64,000 nucleotides of DNA from CAWBCI01 sp963787195 (GTDB lineage Bacteria; Bacteroidota; Bacteroidia; Bacteroidales; JAGOPY01), in NCBI GenBank assembly GCA_963787195.1, contig CAWBCI010000019.1, positions 1 through 64,000 on the forward strand. The letters are read 5' to 3'. Shown here one piece after another: positions 35,369-44,608 of this stretch. Below the pieces are notes generated by a model, which saw only the letters and a list, made by a program, of their open reading frames with translations, made no database searches and was not told the DNA's origin. Both the position numbers and the translations under genes were made by a program. The first letter of the stretch is position 1. Each line of letters begins with the position of its first letter.

Positions 35369-37030
35369 TTAAAATAGAATACTGATTGGTATTAATTTAT
35401 GTGAAACATTTACAGGGCTGATATAAGACGTCTGTCCAGGAATTGTTCCACCTGCCTCCCTGATACCATCGCTTGTCATGATCAGGGATTGTCCGCTCAT
35501 CTTGTATTTTGAGAGATTATAAGGGCCTTCCAGAATCAGATACATTTTTTTATCCAAAGTGAATATAGTCCCAAGTGGAAGTTTTAATTCAACTTCCAGC
35601 TTCTGATTCCTCCATGGTTCACCCTGAGGAATTGTAAAACTGTCGTCCAGTAACAGATGATTGTTATCCTGCTTATAATTATAAACGATATCTTCAGCCC
35701 TGGAAGTGGCGACCATCCGGCTTTCTCCCCGGGCATAGGCATATAGCGTAATTGTTGCAGAACTGTCCTGGGATTTCCTTATTCTCAGCCGGGGAATTCC
35801 GTAAAAAATATTTTTATCATTTTTTAAACCGAACTTCAGCTTATCTATCCGGTAAATATTATCGTTGAACGAGTCTTCTCCGGTTAGAATCCGGTTCAGG
35901 TCGATGTGCAATGTATCAGCCGGCTGGTAGGTAATTGAAGAGCTTGTAACTTTATCCTCGTCATACCTGAAACCTCTTACCAGTTTTAAACCGAAAATAA
36001 GTGTAACGACTATTCCGATAATCCAGATATAGAGGGCCATAGCGTTGACCCATTTCGCACTTCTGAAACCGAAGATCAGCCTGAAGCTGGCTATAAGAAG
36101 CATCAATACCGGAATTCCGATCACTAAGAGAGTTCCTATCCAGAAGACTTTTATTTCGCCGGAGTTGACATATAACATTCCCAGAAAGTTATAGAATGGA
36201 AGAGTGTCAATATTGGAATGATTGAAGAAAGCGATTCCCGGCATTCCCAGCAATGCGGCAATTACAGCGGTAGAGAGTGCAATCCCGATGAGAAGCAGGA
36301 TGATGCCGATGAAAATTAGAATGATCCGGCCAAATACCCTTAATAGTGTATTGAGTGCTCCGGCTACGGGATCCTGGGTCCTGTAAAAATCACCTTTTTT
36401 TTTACGATAAGTATCCCTGGTTTTGCCAGCCATTTCATTGATCTTATCTTTCAGGTGATCAACTTCGCTCCTTATGGAATTTTCAATATTTGATATATTC
36501 ACCGGCTGTCCTCTCATCTCAAGCCTTTCGGTCGTAGTCCATGCTTCCGGAACAACAACCCAAAGAATCACATAAAGCAGGCCCCCGAAGCCACCGGAGA
36601 CTGTCATCAGGATAAATATCAGGCGCACCCATACCGAATCTATATTAAAATAGGCGCCTAAACCCGAGCACACCCCTGCTACCATCTTGTTTTCGGGGTC
36701 TCTGTATAACCTCTTTATCCTACCCGTATAGTGTGGCTGAGAGGAGGCGCCGGAAGTTTCCTCTTCGTCCACATCAAAATCGCTTGGCTGGCCCATGATG
36801 GAAATGACTTCTTCAATATCTTCTATGGTGATGACTTGCTTTGAGTCGGAAACTTTCTGCTGCAGGATCTCGGCTATGCGGTTTTCTATGTCGGCAATAA
36901 CCTCATCCTTTCCTTCAAAACTCCTGAAATGTGATTTGATGGTATCGAGGTAACGATTCAGTTTATTGAAGGCATCCTCATCTATGTGAAAAATGATCCC
37001 GCTGATGTTAATGGTGAGTGTCTTTTTCAT
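35369..37030 (-). CDS. PspC-domain membrane protein
   Basis: 553 residues. Residues 1-95 are an acidic helical domain common in Bacteroidota PspC proteins (FHIDEDAFNKLNRYL). The PspC domain follows at 105-165 (RDPENKMVAGVCSGLGAYFNID and a helix ending YVILWVVVPEA). About four more helices span 230-350. The C-terminal periplasmic part (370-553) is beta-rich. PspC proteins sense envelope stress. It is the second gene of a unit with a PadR regulator, 30 bases downstream of it. Confidence 0.88.
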   Translation of the reverse strand: MKKTLTINISGIIFHIDEDAFNKLNRYLDTIKSHFRSFEGKDEVIADIENRIAEILQQKVSDSKQVITIEDIEEVISIMGQPSDFDVDEEETSGASSQPHYTGRIKRLYRDPENKMVAGVCSGLGAYFNIDSVWVRLIFILMTVSGGFGGLLYVILWVVVPEAWTTTERLEMRGQPVNISNIENSIRSEVDHLKDKINEMAGKTRDTYRKKKGDFYRTQDPVAGALNTLLRVFGRIILIFIGIILLLIGIALSTAVIAALLGMPGIAFFNHSNIDTLPFYNFLGMLYVNSGEIKVFWIGTLLVIGIPVLMLLIASFRLIFGFRSAKWVNAMALYIWIIGIVVTLIFGLKLVRGFRYDEDKVTSSSITYQPADTLHIDLNRILTGEDSFNDNIYRIDKLKFGLKNDKNIFYGIPRLRIRKSQDSSATITLYAYARGESRMVATSRAEDIVYNYKQDNNHLLLDDSFTIPQGEPWRNQKLEVELKLPLGTIFTLDKKMYLILEGPYNLSKYKMSGQSLIMTSDGIREAGGTIPGQTSYISPVNVSHKLIPISILF

Positions 37031-37060
37031 TTTATTTACAATTTTTCAATTGGTTACAAA

Positions 37061-37384
37061 TTAATTAATGAGCCTTTTTACCGCACTTACAAGTTCTTCC
37101 CAGCTGGTTTTATGCTCGGCCAGCATTTTCTTTCCCAGTTCAGTAATACGGTAATACTTGCGGGGCGGTCCCTGGGTCGATTCTTCCCAGCGGTAACTCA
37201 GCATACCCTCATTTTTAAGACGGGTGAGCAAAGGGTATAGGGTGCCTTCCACCACGATCAATCGCGCTTCTTTAAGTTTCTCCAGGATGTCGGTTGTATA
37301 AGCATCCTTTTCCGAAACTATAGAAAGGATGCACAATTCCAGTACACCTTTCTTCATCTGGGCTTGTATTTTTTCGATGTTCAT
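37061..37384 (-). CDS. PadR-family transcriptional regulator
   Basis: 107 residues from the ATG at 37382-37384. A winged helix (KGVLELCILSIV, YTTDILEKL, VEGTLYPLLTRLKNEGML) and the PadR hallmark GPPRKYYRITELGKK are present. The C-terminal helix for dimerisation is short. It probably represses its own unit with the PspC gene, through the palindromic site just upstream. Confidence 0.92.
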   Translation of the reverse strand: MNIEKIQAQMKKGVLELCILSIVSEKDAYTTDILEKLKEARLIVVEGTLYPLLTRLKNEGMLSYRWEESTQGPPRKYYRITELGKKMLAEHKTSWEELVSAVKRLIN

Positions 37385-37388
37385 GCAG

Positions 37389-37430
37389 CAAATATAATAC
37401 AACTTATAGTACTATGCAATACCAAGTACT
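37389..37430 (-). promoter_or_regulatory. PadR/PspC promoter with palindromic AGTACT operators
   Basis: On the minus strand TTG (37417-37419), a 20-base spacer and TATATTTG (37389-37396) form a promoter. The perfect palindrome ATAGTACTAT (37406-37415) lies in the spacer and a second AGTACT sits at 37425-37430, 17 bases away. The inferred start is about two bases before the ATG, so the mRNA may be nearly leaderless. Confidence 0.6.
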
Positions 37431-37606
37431 AAATATTTTTATATTATTTTGCTTAACAAGCTACTAAAATTATGTAAGCTATTGATTAATAGTTTGTATG
37501 AAAAGAAAAATAAATTGCAAATGGATGACATGAGTCTCCTAAACTCCATGGGAATTTTCAGGTAACGGCATCAAAACTTGTTTTTCTTATCGACTCAACA
37601 AGAATT

Positions 37607-37792
37607 TCAAAACCAGTTTTTCTTTTTAAAAAGGATAACTCCGGATAAGGATAAGATAAATGAGATCAATAAAATCAGCCAAAATCCGAAAATATTATTC
37701 TCAAATATATTGGGAACATTCATTCCGTATAAACTGGCTATCAGGGTAGGGATCATTAAGATAATGGAAATAGAGCTTGCTCTTAAAGGCCT
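37607..37792 (-). pseudogene. corA: C-terminal remnant of a CorA-type Mg2+ channel
   Basis: A minus-strand frame, too short for a standard gene caller, reads PLRASSISIILMIPTLIAS, then LYGMNVPN, a second helix and FKKKNW, and stops at 37607-37609. GMN is the CorA selectivity motif and the two helices are in the right order. The frame is closed upstream by a TAG at 37793-37795 and the cytoplasmic domain is gone. The overlapping plus-strand frame at 37578-37805 is a shadow. Confidence 0.75.
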
Positions 37793-37967
37793 CTATTCAT
37801 ATTAACTATCCGAATGATAATCGTCCATAATTTGGATTAATTTAAATTTCGGGACAAAAGAAAATTTTTCAAAGGTATAAGTGACATCTCCCAATATCTA
37901 TTAATAATATTTTAAAAATTCTTTAGGAATTCAGCTCAATACATTAGCCAAAACCAAGTATTTTCTT

Positions 37968-37975
37968 TACTTTTG
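37968..37975 (+). promoter_or_regulatory. Likely -7 box of the thrS operon
   Basis: TACTTTTG matches TAnnTTTG, 29 bases before the thrS ATG. The -33 element is poor (TTAG at 37944-37947). Confidence 0.5.
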
Positions 37976-38004
37976 CACCCTCTTTTTAAAAAGCAATTTA
38001 GTAT

Positions 38005-39948
38005 ATGATAAATATAACGCTGCCCGATAATTCAGTAAAGCAGTATCCTGAAGGGGTAACAGGACTGGAGATAGCAGCCGGAATCAGTGAAGGCCTGGCC
38101 AGGAATGTGCTGGCGGCCAGGGTAAATGGCATGGTATGGGATTCTACACGGCCGATCATGGAAGATTCTAAAGTTCAACTGCTTACCTGGAATGATACCG
38201 AAGGTAAAGCTACTATGTGGCATTCCTCCGCCCATCTCATGGCCGAGGCTATTGAACTGCTTTATCCGGGAGTTAAATTCGGCATAGGTCCGGATATAGA
38301 AAATGGATTTTATTACGATATTGATTTTGGGGAAAATGCGATAACAGAAGAGGACCTGGCGAAAATAGAGGAAAAGATGTTGCAGCTTGCCAGAGAGAAA
38401 CAGACTTTTAATCGTAAGGATGTTTCAAAAAAAGATGCCATTGATTATTTCACGAAAAAGGGCGATCCTTACAAACTGGAATTATTGAAGGATCTTGAAG
38501 ATGGTCAGATCACTTTTTATGAATCCGGTAGCTTTACCGACCTGTGCCGCGGACCTCATTTGCCCGATACCAGTCCGATCAAGGCGATCAAACTTCTGAA
38601 TATCGCCGGTGCATATTGGAGAGGGGATGAGAACCGGCAGATGCTTACCCGGATTTATGGCATCACTTTTCCGAAGCAGAAAGAACTGACCGAATACCTG
38701 GAATTACTGGAAGAAGCAAAAAAAAGGGACCACCGGGTGCTTGGGAAAGAACTGGAAATCTTCACCTTTTCACAGAATGTCGGCGCCGGCCTGCCTCTCT
38801 GGCTCCCGAAAGGCACAGAACTGAGGGAACAACTTGAGAAATTTCTAAAGCAGGTACAGCGGAAAGCTGGCTATCAACAGGTAATTACTCCGCATATCGG
38901 GAACGTGAATCTGTATAAAACTTCAGGTCATTTCCAGAAATATGGTAAGGATTCATTTCAGCCTATTAATACTCCGGTTGAGGGTGAGCAATTTATGCTT
39001 AAACCAATGAACTGCCCGCATCATTGCGAAATATACAACAGCAAACCCAGGTCTTATAAAGATCTTCCTTTGCGCTTCGCCGAATTCGGTACAGTTTACC
39101 GTTATGAACAAAGCGGTGAATTACATGGACTGACAAGGGTAAGGGGTTTTACACAGGATGATGCTCATATATTCTGTACAGCTGATCAGGTTAAGGAGGA
39201 GTTTGTGGGGGTTATGGATATTGTTATGCTGATTTTCAAAGCATTGGATTTTAAGGAATTTACCACACAAATATCCCTGCGCGACCCGGCCAATAAAGAG
39301 AAGTATATAGGATCGGATGAGAATTGGGAAAAGGCTGAAAATGCCATACTCGAAGTGGCACGTGAAAGCGGTCTGGATTATGTTGTTGTGGAAGGTGAGG
39401 CTGCTTTTTATGGCCCGAAGATGGATTTTATGGTGAAGGATGCTTTAGGGAGAAAATGGCAGCTTGGAACGATACAGGTTGATTATAACCTGCCCGAAAG
39501 ATTTGAGCTCGAATATACCGGAAGCGATAATGAAAAGCATCGGCCAATCATGATCCACAGGGCCCCTTTTGGTTCGATGGAACGCTTTGTGGCTGTATTG
39601 CTGGAACATTGTGCAGGAAATTTTCCGCTCTGGCTTACACCTGATCAGGTTATAATATTGCCTATCAGTGATAAATATCTTGAGTATGCGAAAAAAATAT
39701 TAAATTTGCTGAGAAATTCCGAAATTCGCGCCCTGATTGATGAAAGGAGTGAGAAAGCCGGGCGGAAGATTAGGGATGCCGAGTTGAAAAAAATTCCCAT
39801 CATGCTGATCGTTGGCGAAAAGGAAGAAGCCGAAGGGTCGGTTTCAGTGAGAAGGCATGGAAAGGGCGACTTGGGAAGTATAGCGGTGGAAGAATTCATT
39901 TCAGGATTGCAAAAGGAAGTGAAGGAATCTACTTTTGGAAAAGAATAA
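38005..39948 (+). CDS. thrS: Threonyl-tRNA synthetase
   Basis: 647 residues, normal length. An N-terminal TGS domain (1-60), the editing domain with HSSAHLMAEA (near 72) and the catalytic class II core: motif 2 RFAEFGTVYRYEQSG, the zinc ligands Cys in MNCPHHC and His residues, and motif 3 near HRAPFGSMERF. The anticodon-binding domain ends the protein. It heads the thrS-infC-rpmI-rplT unit, the usual arrangement. Confidence 0.98.
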   Translation: MINITLPDNSVKQYPEGVTGLEIAAGISEGLARNVLAARVNGMVWDSTRPIMEDSKVQLLTWNDTEGKATMWHSSAHLMAEAIELLYPGVKFGIGPDIENGFYYDIDFGENAITEEDLAKIEEKMLQLAREKQTFNRKDVSKKDAIDYFTKKGDPYKLELLKDLEDGQITFYESGSFTDLCRGPHLPDTSPIKAIKLLNIAGAYWRGDENRQMLTRIYGITFPKQKELTEYLELLEEAKKRDHRVLGKELEIFTFSQNVGAGLPLWLPKGTELREQLEKFLKQVQRKAGYQQVITPHIGNVNLYKTSGHFQKYGKDSFQPINTPVEGEQFMLKPMNCPHHCEIYNSKPRSYKDLPLRFAEFGTVYRYEQSGELHGLTRVRGFTQDDAHIFCTADQVKEEFVGVMDIVMLIFKALDFKEFTTQISLRDPANKEKYIGSDENWEKAENAILEVARESGLDYVVVEGEAAFYGPKMDFMVKDALGRKWQLGTIQVDYNLPERFELEYTGSDNEKHRPIMIHRAPFGSMERFVAVLLEHCAGNFPLWLTPDQVIILPISDKYLEYAKKILNLLRNSEIRALIDERSEKAGRKIRDAELKKIPIMLIVGEKEEAEGSVSVRRHGKGDLGSIAVEEFISGLQKEVKESTFGKE

Positions 39949-39971
39949 TTCATTTAAGTTTCATTAAAGAT

Positions 39972-39987
39972 AGGAGAATTTAGTATA
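39972..39987 (+). promoter_or_regulatory. Shine-Dalgarno site with an ATA start codon for infC
   Basis: AGGAG at 39972-39976 is 8 bases before ATA at 39985-39987. Such a strong site is rare in this window and supports the non-standard start. Confidence 0.6.
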
Positions 39988-40545
39988 GCAACGTCGTATC
40001 AGTTCAGAGGCCGCGGTGGCCGACGGGATTTTAAACCTAAAGAAGAGCCTTTCCGTGTAAATAATGCGATCAGATCACCGATGGTCAGGGTGGTCGGCGA
40101 AAATGTTGAAATTGGCATTTATGCTGTCCGTGATGCCATCAAAATTGCAGAAGATCTGGGATTGGACCTGGTGGAAATATCCCCGACAGCCAACCCGCCA
40201 GTTTGTAAAGTAGTGGATTATAAGAAATTCCTCTACGAACGGAAGAAAAAACAAAAGGAAATGAAGGCCAAAACGGCCAAAATTGTGGTGAAAGAGATCC
40301 GGCTTGGACCAAATATCGACGACCATGATTTTGATTTCAAGCTGAAACATGCCATCAGGTTTCTTCAGGAAGGGGCTAAAGTTAAAGTGGATGTATTCTT
40401 CAAAGGAAGAACTATTATATATAAGGAAAAGGGTGAGTATGTATTGCTTAAATTTGCTGCCGACCTTGAAGAATTTGGTAAAGTGGAACAACTTCCACGC
40501 CTTGAAGGAAAGCGAATGATCATGGTGATTGCACCAAAAAAATAA
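39985..40545 (+). CDS. infC: Translation initiation factor IF-3, ATA start
   Basis: 186 residues from ATA at 39985. The first in-frame ATG (40081) would delete the start of the N-terminal domain: the reading frame continues upstream as RVNNAIRSPMVRVVGENVE, which matches the conserved IF3 opening, and is open back to a TAA at 39955-39957. The rest (LDLVEISPTANPPVCKVVDY, the linker KKKQKEMKAK and the C-terminal FKGR...LEGKRM) is complete. infC starting at AUU or a similar codon is a known self-regulation device. Alternative: ATA at 39970. Confidence 0.9.
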   Translation: MATSYQFRGRGGRRDFKPKEEPFRVNNAIRSPMVRVVGENVEIGIYAVRDAIKIAEDLGLDLVEISPTANPPVCKVVDYKKFLYERKKKQKEMKAKTAKIVVKEIRLGPNIDDHDFDFKLKHAIRFLQEGAKVKVDVFFKGRTIIYKEKGEYVLLKFAADLEEFGKVEQLPRLEGKRMIMVIAPKK

Positions 40546-40597
40546 TCTGAGTTCAATTCATTTTGAATATATTAAATAACTAAAATCAAACAGTACA

Positions 40598-40789
40598 ATG
40601 CCGAAAATGAAGTCCAAATCCGGTGCTAAAAAAAGGTTTGAAGTAACCGGCTCCGGAAAGATCAGAAGGAAGCATGCTTACAAAAGTCACATTCTGACGA
40701 AAAAGTCAAAGAAACGTAAACGCAATTTAGGTCATTTTGCGATCGTTGATAAGACCGATGAAAAGAATGTCAGAGACATGCTCCAGTAA
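40598..40789 (+). CDS. rpmI: 50S ribosomal protein L35
   Basis: 63 residues: MPKMKSKSGAKKRF, GSGKIRRKHAYKSHIL and KKRKRNLG are the family pattern. Part of the infC operon. Confidence 0.97.
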   Translation: MPKMKSKSGAKKRFEVTGSGKIRRKHAYKSHILTKKSKKRKRNLGHFAIVDKTDEKNVRDMLQ

Positions 40790-40868
40790 TTCAATCATTG
40801 TTTAACTTGTTGTCAGCATTAAAGATTCCGGAATATGCCGGAACGCTGAAACAAAAATCATTAGAAAA

Positions 40869-41219
40869 ATGCCGAGATCAGTAAATGCAGTTGCATCAAG
40901 AGCAAAAAGAAAAAAGGTCCTCAGCCGTGTAAAAGGGCAGTGGGGAAGTAGAAAAAATGTCTGGACAGTCGCTAAGAATGCTTACGAAAAGAGCCTCAGC
41001 TATGCCTATATTGGCCGTAAGCTGAAAAAACGCGATTTCAGGGCACTTTGGATCCAACGTATCAATGCCGCCGTTAGGGAAGAAGGTCTTTCCTATTCGG
41101 TTTTTATGGGCAAACTTCACAAGCATAACATCGAACTCAGCCGTAAAGTGCTGGCAGACCTTGCGATGAATGATCCTGAAGCCTTCAAGCGCATTGTGGA
41201 AAAGGTAAAAGAAGACTAA
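40869..41219 (+). CDS. rplT: 50S ribosomal protein L20
   Basis: 116 residues: MPRSVNAVASRAKRKKVL, KGQWGSRKNVW, RKLKKRDFRALWIQRINAA and HKHNIELSRKVL are the conserved blocks. L20 binds 23S rRNA and in several bacteria represses its own operon. Last gene of the operon. Confidence 0.98.
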   Translation: MPRSVNAVASRAKRKKVLSRVKGQWGSRKNVWTVAKNAYEKSLSYAYIGRKLKKRDFRALWIQRINAAVREEGLSYSVFMGKLHKHNIELSRKVLADLAMNDPEAFKRIVEKVKED

Positions 41220-41238
41220 ATCGTCCTAACTAAATATA

Positions 41239-41272
41239 AAAAGATATCTCAAAAAGGGATATCTTTTTTTTT
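41239..41272 (+). terminator. Terminator of the thrS-infC-rpmI-rplT operon
   Basis: AAAAGATATC pairs with GATATCTTTT around a 9-base loop and continues into T. Confidence 0.88.
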
Positions 41273-41435
41273 GCACTATAGGGAATATTTGCAATTAATG
41301 TGTTTATGCTATATCATGTGCAAATTTTCATTAGTATACATAGAGCTTTTAGGTTTTTGTGCTGTCATTATTTTTTATATATTTGATATTCACATAATCC
41401 AAAGCCCATAATCTTCATCAATTAAAATTAACCTT

Positions 41436-42434
41436 ATGAAAGCACTCAAAATCATTGGAATTATAGTATTGGTCCTGGTGGCCCTTTTCTTTATCGTGGC
41501 ACTTTTTCTACCCTCAAAAGTCCACATGGAACAATCTATCACTATTAACCGTGAACCTGCAGTGATATTCAAGCAGGTAAATAATTTCCATAATTGGGCA
41601 GCATGGTCGCCCTGGGCTGAAACAGATTCCCTGATGGTAAACACTTATTCAGGCCCGGAATTGGGTGTAGGTGCTAAAATGTCATGGAAAAGCAAAAAAC
41701 ATGGTGATGGCAGCATGACTATTGTTGAAAGTCTGCCCTATACGAGCGTAAAATATGATCTTGATTTTATGGAACAGGGGACCGCACAGAGCTACTTTAA
41801 TTTTGTACCCGAAGGGGATTCAACAAAAGTTACCTGGGGCCTCGATATTCCCAAACTGAAATACCCTGTAGAACGCTTTTTCGGGGTACTCATGCCCGGC
41901 ATGATGAATCAATTTTTTAAAAGCGGACTTGACAGACTGAAGGAAGTAAGTGAAGGCATGCCAAATGCACCTAAATTTGAACTTACTCAATTGGATGAAA
42001 CCAAGGCCATTACTATTTTGGATTCCTGCAGTTGGGATCAGATGGATCAAGTAATGGGAAAAGACTTTAGCGAACTCACAAAATTTCTCGCAAAACACAA
42101 AGATGTAGCAATGGCGGGCCATCCCTTCACTATATATCATAAATGGGATGAGGAAAATCACTTTAGTGTATTTGAGAATGGAATACCAGTCGATAGGGCA
42201 GTCAATGGACGAGGTAACATACAATTTAAAGACATCCCCACGATGCAGGTTTTGAAAGGAACTTATTTCGGTTCTTATGAAGGTTCAGGTTCTATGTATT
42301 CTTCTATGGATGAATATATGAAGGAATACGGACTTCAAATGAATGGTGGCCCCATCGAGAGTTATATCACAGATCCTTCCATCGAACCCGATACTACTAA
42401 GTGGCAAACCAACATTTATTTCCCAATCAAATAA
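41436..42434 (+). CDS. SRPBCC-domain plus GyrI-like domain protein, membrane-anchored
   Basis: 332 residues. An N-terminal membrane helix (residues 4-26) precedes an SRPBCC/START-like domain (30-165; INREPAVIFKQVNNFHNW, LGVGAKMSWKS). Residues 170-332 resemble the GyrI/effector-binding fold (FTIYHKW, KGTYFGSYEG). Both folds bind small hydrophobic ligands, and the pairing is known in Bacteroidota. Ligand and role unknown. Confidence 0.82.
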   Translation: MKALKIIGIIVLVLVALFFIVALFLPSKVHMEQSITINREPAVIFKQVNNFHNWAAWSPWAETDSLMVNTYSGPELGVGAKMSWKSKKHGDGSMTIVESLPYTSVKYDLDFMEQGTAQSYFNFVPEGDSTKVTWGLDIPKLKYPVERFFGVLMPGMMNQFFKSGLDRLKEVSEGMPNAPKFELTQLDETKAITILDSCSWDQMDQVMGKDFSELTKFLAKHKDVAMAGHPFTIYHKWDEENHFSVFENGIPVDRAVNGRGNIQFKDIPTMQVLKGTYFGSYEGSGSMYSSMDEYMKEYGLQMNGGPIESYITDPSIEPDTTKWQTNIYFPIK

Positions 42435-42522
42435 TAAATAGTAGAAGCCATGTTTGAATTATTGCTCTGATCATCAAAGTCATAATTCAGAATATTGTTT
42501 CAATTAGCTTGAATTTTACAGA

Positions 42523-42568
42523 AAACTTCCAGCATACAGCTTTTTAAAGTGATGCCGGAAGTTTTTTT
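42523..42568 (+). terminator. Rho-independent terminator
   Basis: AAACTTCC-GCAT pairs with ATGC-GGAAGTTT (one mismatch) around an 18-base loop, then T7. The rest of 42435-42735 shows nothing. Confidence 0.7.
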
Positions 42569-42735
42569 ATTCTCTCTGAAATCTGCTCATCCTGATTATT
42601 AAATTCTCACAGTTTATAAACTCTAATGTACAAATGGTAGACTCAAACCAGTTCATGTGTCTAAGCGCCTAAATAGTTCAGAATAATTTTGAATATCTTT
42701 ACCTGATCAACATTATTTAACCAAACCCTAAAATA

Positions 42736-43683
42736 GTGAACCGCAGAAATTTTATTCAGAAAAGCAGTCTGGTATGTGCCGGTGCCGCGATTTTACATCC
42801 GGCCATATCTTCTGCATTATTTAAACCCGGGATGATACCTGGGATTCCGGATATAGCCGTTTGCGAAGGAACTGATTATTTCAGGAGTACCCTTACAGCC
42901 ATTGAAGATATTGGCGGGATATCTAAATTCATTAAAAGAGGGGATAAGGTTGGTATCCTGATTAATTCCGATTTTGAAATTCCCGGAACTTTCGTTAATC
43001 CGGATATTTCCCTGGCAATCCTCAAACTTTGTAGAGAGGCGGGTGCCGGCGAAATTACATTACTTCAATATGTGAAAGAAGAGTACTGGAAAAGAAGCAT
43101 ATATTTTAATGAATATGAAGGATTGTTGAGTGAACTTGTCAATCTGAAGGAAAACTCTTTTCCCGCGAAATTAACGGAACCTACCTTCCGGCTCTTGCAT
43201 GAAGTGCCAGGGGCTAAAATACTTAAGGATATTGAAATTGTAAGTAAATCTCTTGAATGTGATGTCTTTATCAACATTCCGATAGCTAAACACCATGCTA
43301 CTGCTCTGCTGACCTCAAGCCTGAAAAATCTGATGGGACTCAATACCCGCAAAACTAATGTAAGTTTCCACCTGGGAAGCGGAAAAAGGGATGATCCGGA
43401 ATATTTTGCACAATGCCTGGCAGATATGAGCAAACTCAGGAAATCGGACCTTGTGGTGGTTGATTCAACTCTTTTCCTGACCACTAATGGACCATCCGGT
43501 CCCGGTGAGGTGAAACAGCTGGATAAAGTACTGGCCGGTACTGATCCGGTTGCTTTAGATGCTTACTGTGCCGGCTTTCTGGATTTTGCCCCGGAAGATG
43601 TTCTTGCCATTGTAAAAGCCCATGAAATGGGAATAGGAACTATGTATTTCCAGAATCTTGAAATTAAAGAAAACAGGGTCTGA
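42736..43683 (+). CDS. DUF362 protein with a Tat-like signal, GTG start
   Basis: 315 residues starting at GTG (42736). MNRRNFIQKSS with a following hydrophobic stretch is a Tat-style signal. The body has GDKVGILINSDF, DVFINIPIAKHHA, SLKNLMGLNTRKT and GSDPVALDAY-like GTDPVALDAY, all characteristic of DUF362, a family of iron-sulfur-associated or unknown function; no CxxCxxC cluster is seen here. Followed after 4 bases by a DUF6599 gene. Confidence 0.85.
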   Translation: MNRRNFIQKSSLVCAGAAILHPAISSALFKPGMIPGIPDIAVCEGTDYFRSTLTAIEDIGGISKFIKRGDKVGILINSDFEIPGTFVNPDISLAILKLCREAGAGEITLLQYVKEEYWKRSIYFNEYEGLLSELVNLKENSFPAKLTEPTFRLLHEVPGAKILKDIEIVSKSLECDVFINIPIAKHHATALLTSSLKNLMGLNTRKTNVSFHLGSGKRDDPEYFAQCLADMSKLRKSDLVVVDSTLFLTTNGPSGPGEVKQLDKVLAGTDPVALDAYCAGFLDFAPEDVLAIVKAHEMGIGTMYFQNLEIKENRV

Positions 43684-43687
43684 AAAA

Positions 43688-44563
43688 ATGCAGAAAATCA
43701 CTTACACTATTTTACTATGTCTTTTAACTTATACTGTTTTTCCACAGGATATATCTATAGCAGATTTATTTCCCTCCAAAGGATTTAAAAATGGAATTTC
43801 CGGGGTTGAAGATCCGCAGATTTATAGTGGTGATGAATTATACGACCTGATTGACGGAGGTGCGGATATTTATTTTGAATATGGTTTTCGAAGTGCTATC
43901 TCCGGTCAACTGAGAGATAAAGACAATAATATTATCCAGGCCGAGATTTATGAAATGACCGATGATACCGCGGCTTCCGGTATCTTTTCCATGAATAATA
44001 TCAAGACAGGTATTAATTCGGGGTTTGGGGCTCAATCTAATGTGAATAAAGATTATATCAGCTTCTGGAAAAATAATTACTTCATTAATATATCCCGGAC
44101 CTCCCGGCAATCCTCTGCCGACGAAACTATGGCAATGATAGCCGCCTATATTGATGCGCGTATTCCTGCATCTTCCAGATTGCCTGCTATCTTTAAAAAT
44201 ATTAAAACAGAAGGTATAATTCAAAATCCGGTTTATTTCAGGGGAAATATAGGGCTGTCCAATTTCTATTATTTTGATTATAAGAATATATTTAATATAG
44301 AAGATGGACTCTATCTCAAATATCCCGACTTTCAGCTCTTCATTTTTCACTATAATGAAGACAGGCAGGCCCTGGAATCCTTCAATAATGCTAAGGAAAA
44401 TCTGATGAATAATAAAAAATTTAAGGATTTCGAAGCTGTAGAGAAAGGAATTATTTTCAGAGACCAGAAAACCAATGAACTAATATGCTGTTATAATAGA
44501 AATAATTTAATAGTTTTGATCAGCCCGGAAGGCAGACAATTATTTCATTCTAAAAATGGATGA
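43688..44563 (+). CDS. DUF6599 family secreted protein
   Basis: 291 residues from the ATG at 43688; the frame is open from 43658, but that part overlaps the DUF362 gene. A signal peptide ends near FPQDIS. IADLFPSKGFKNG, YSGDELYDLIDGGADIYFEYGF and IYEMTDDTAASGIFSM are hallmark segments. The role is unknown; the tight spacing suggests coexpression with DUF362. Confidence 0.8.
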   Translation: MQKITYTILLCLLTYTVFPQDISIADLFPSKGFKNGISGVEDPQIYSGDELYDLIDGGADIYFEYGFRSAISGQLRDKDNNIIQAEIYEMTDDTAASGIFSMNNIKTGINSGFGAQSNVNKDYISFWKNNYFINISRTSRQSSADETMAMIAAYIDARIPASSRLPAIFKNIKTEGIIQNPVYFRGNIGLSNFYYFDYKNIFNIEDGLYLKYPDFQLFIFHYNEDRQALESFNNAKENLMNNKKFKDFEAVEKGIIFRDQKTNELICCYNRNNLIVLISPEGRQLFHSKNG

Positions 44564-44608
44564 AATAATCCGGGACCTTGATGGGCAGTGATTTATAAAT
44601 CTTTGCCT

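Noticed and set aside
37578..37805. Plus-strand open frame of 75 codons
   Set aside because: It is the antisense of the CorA remnant.
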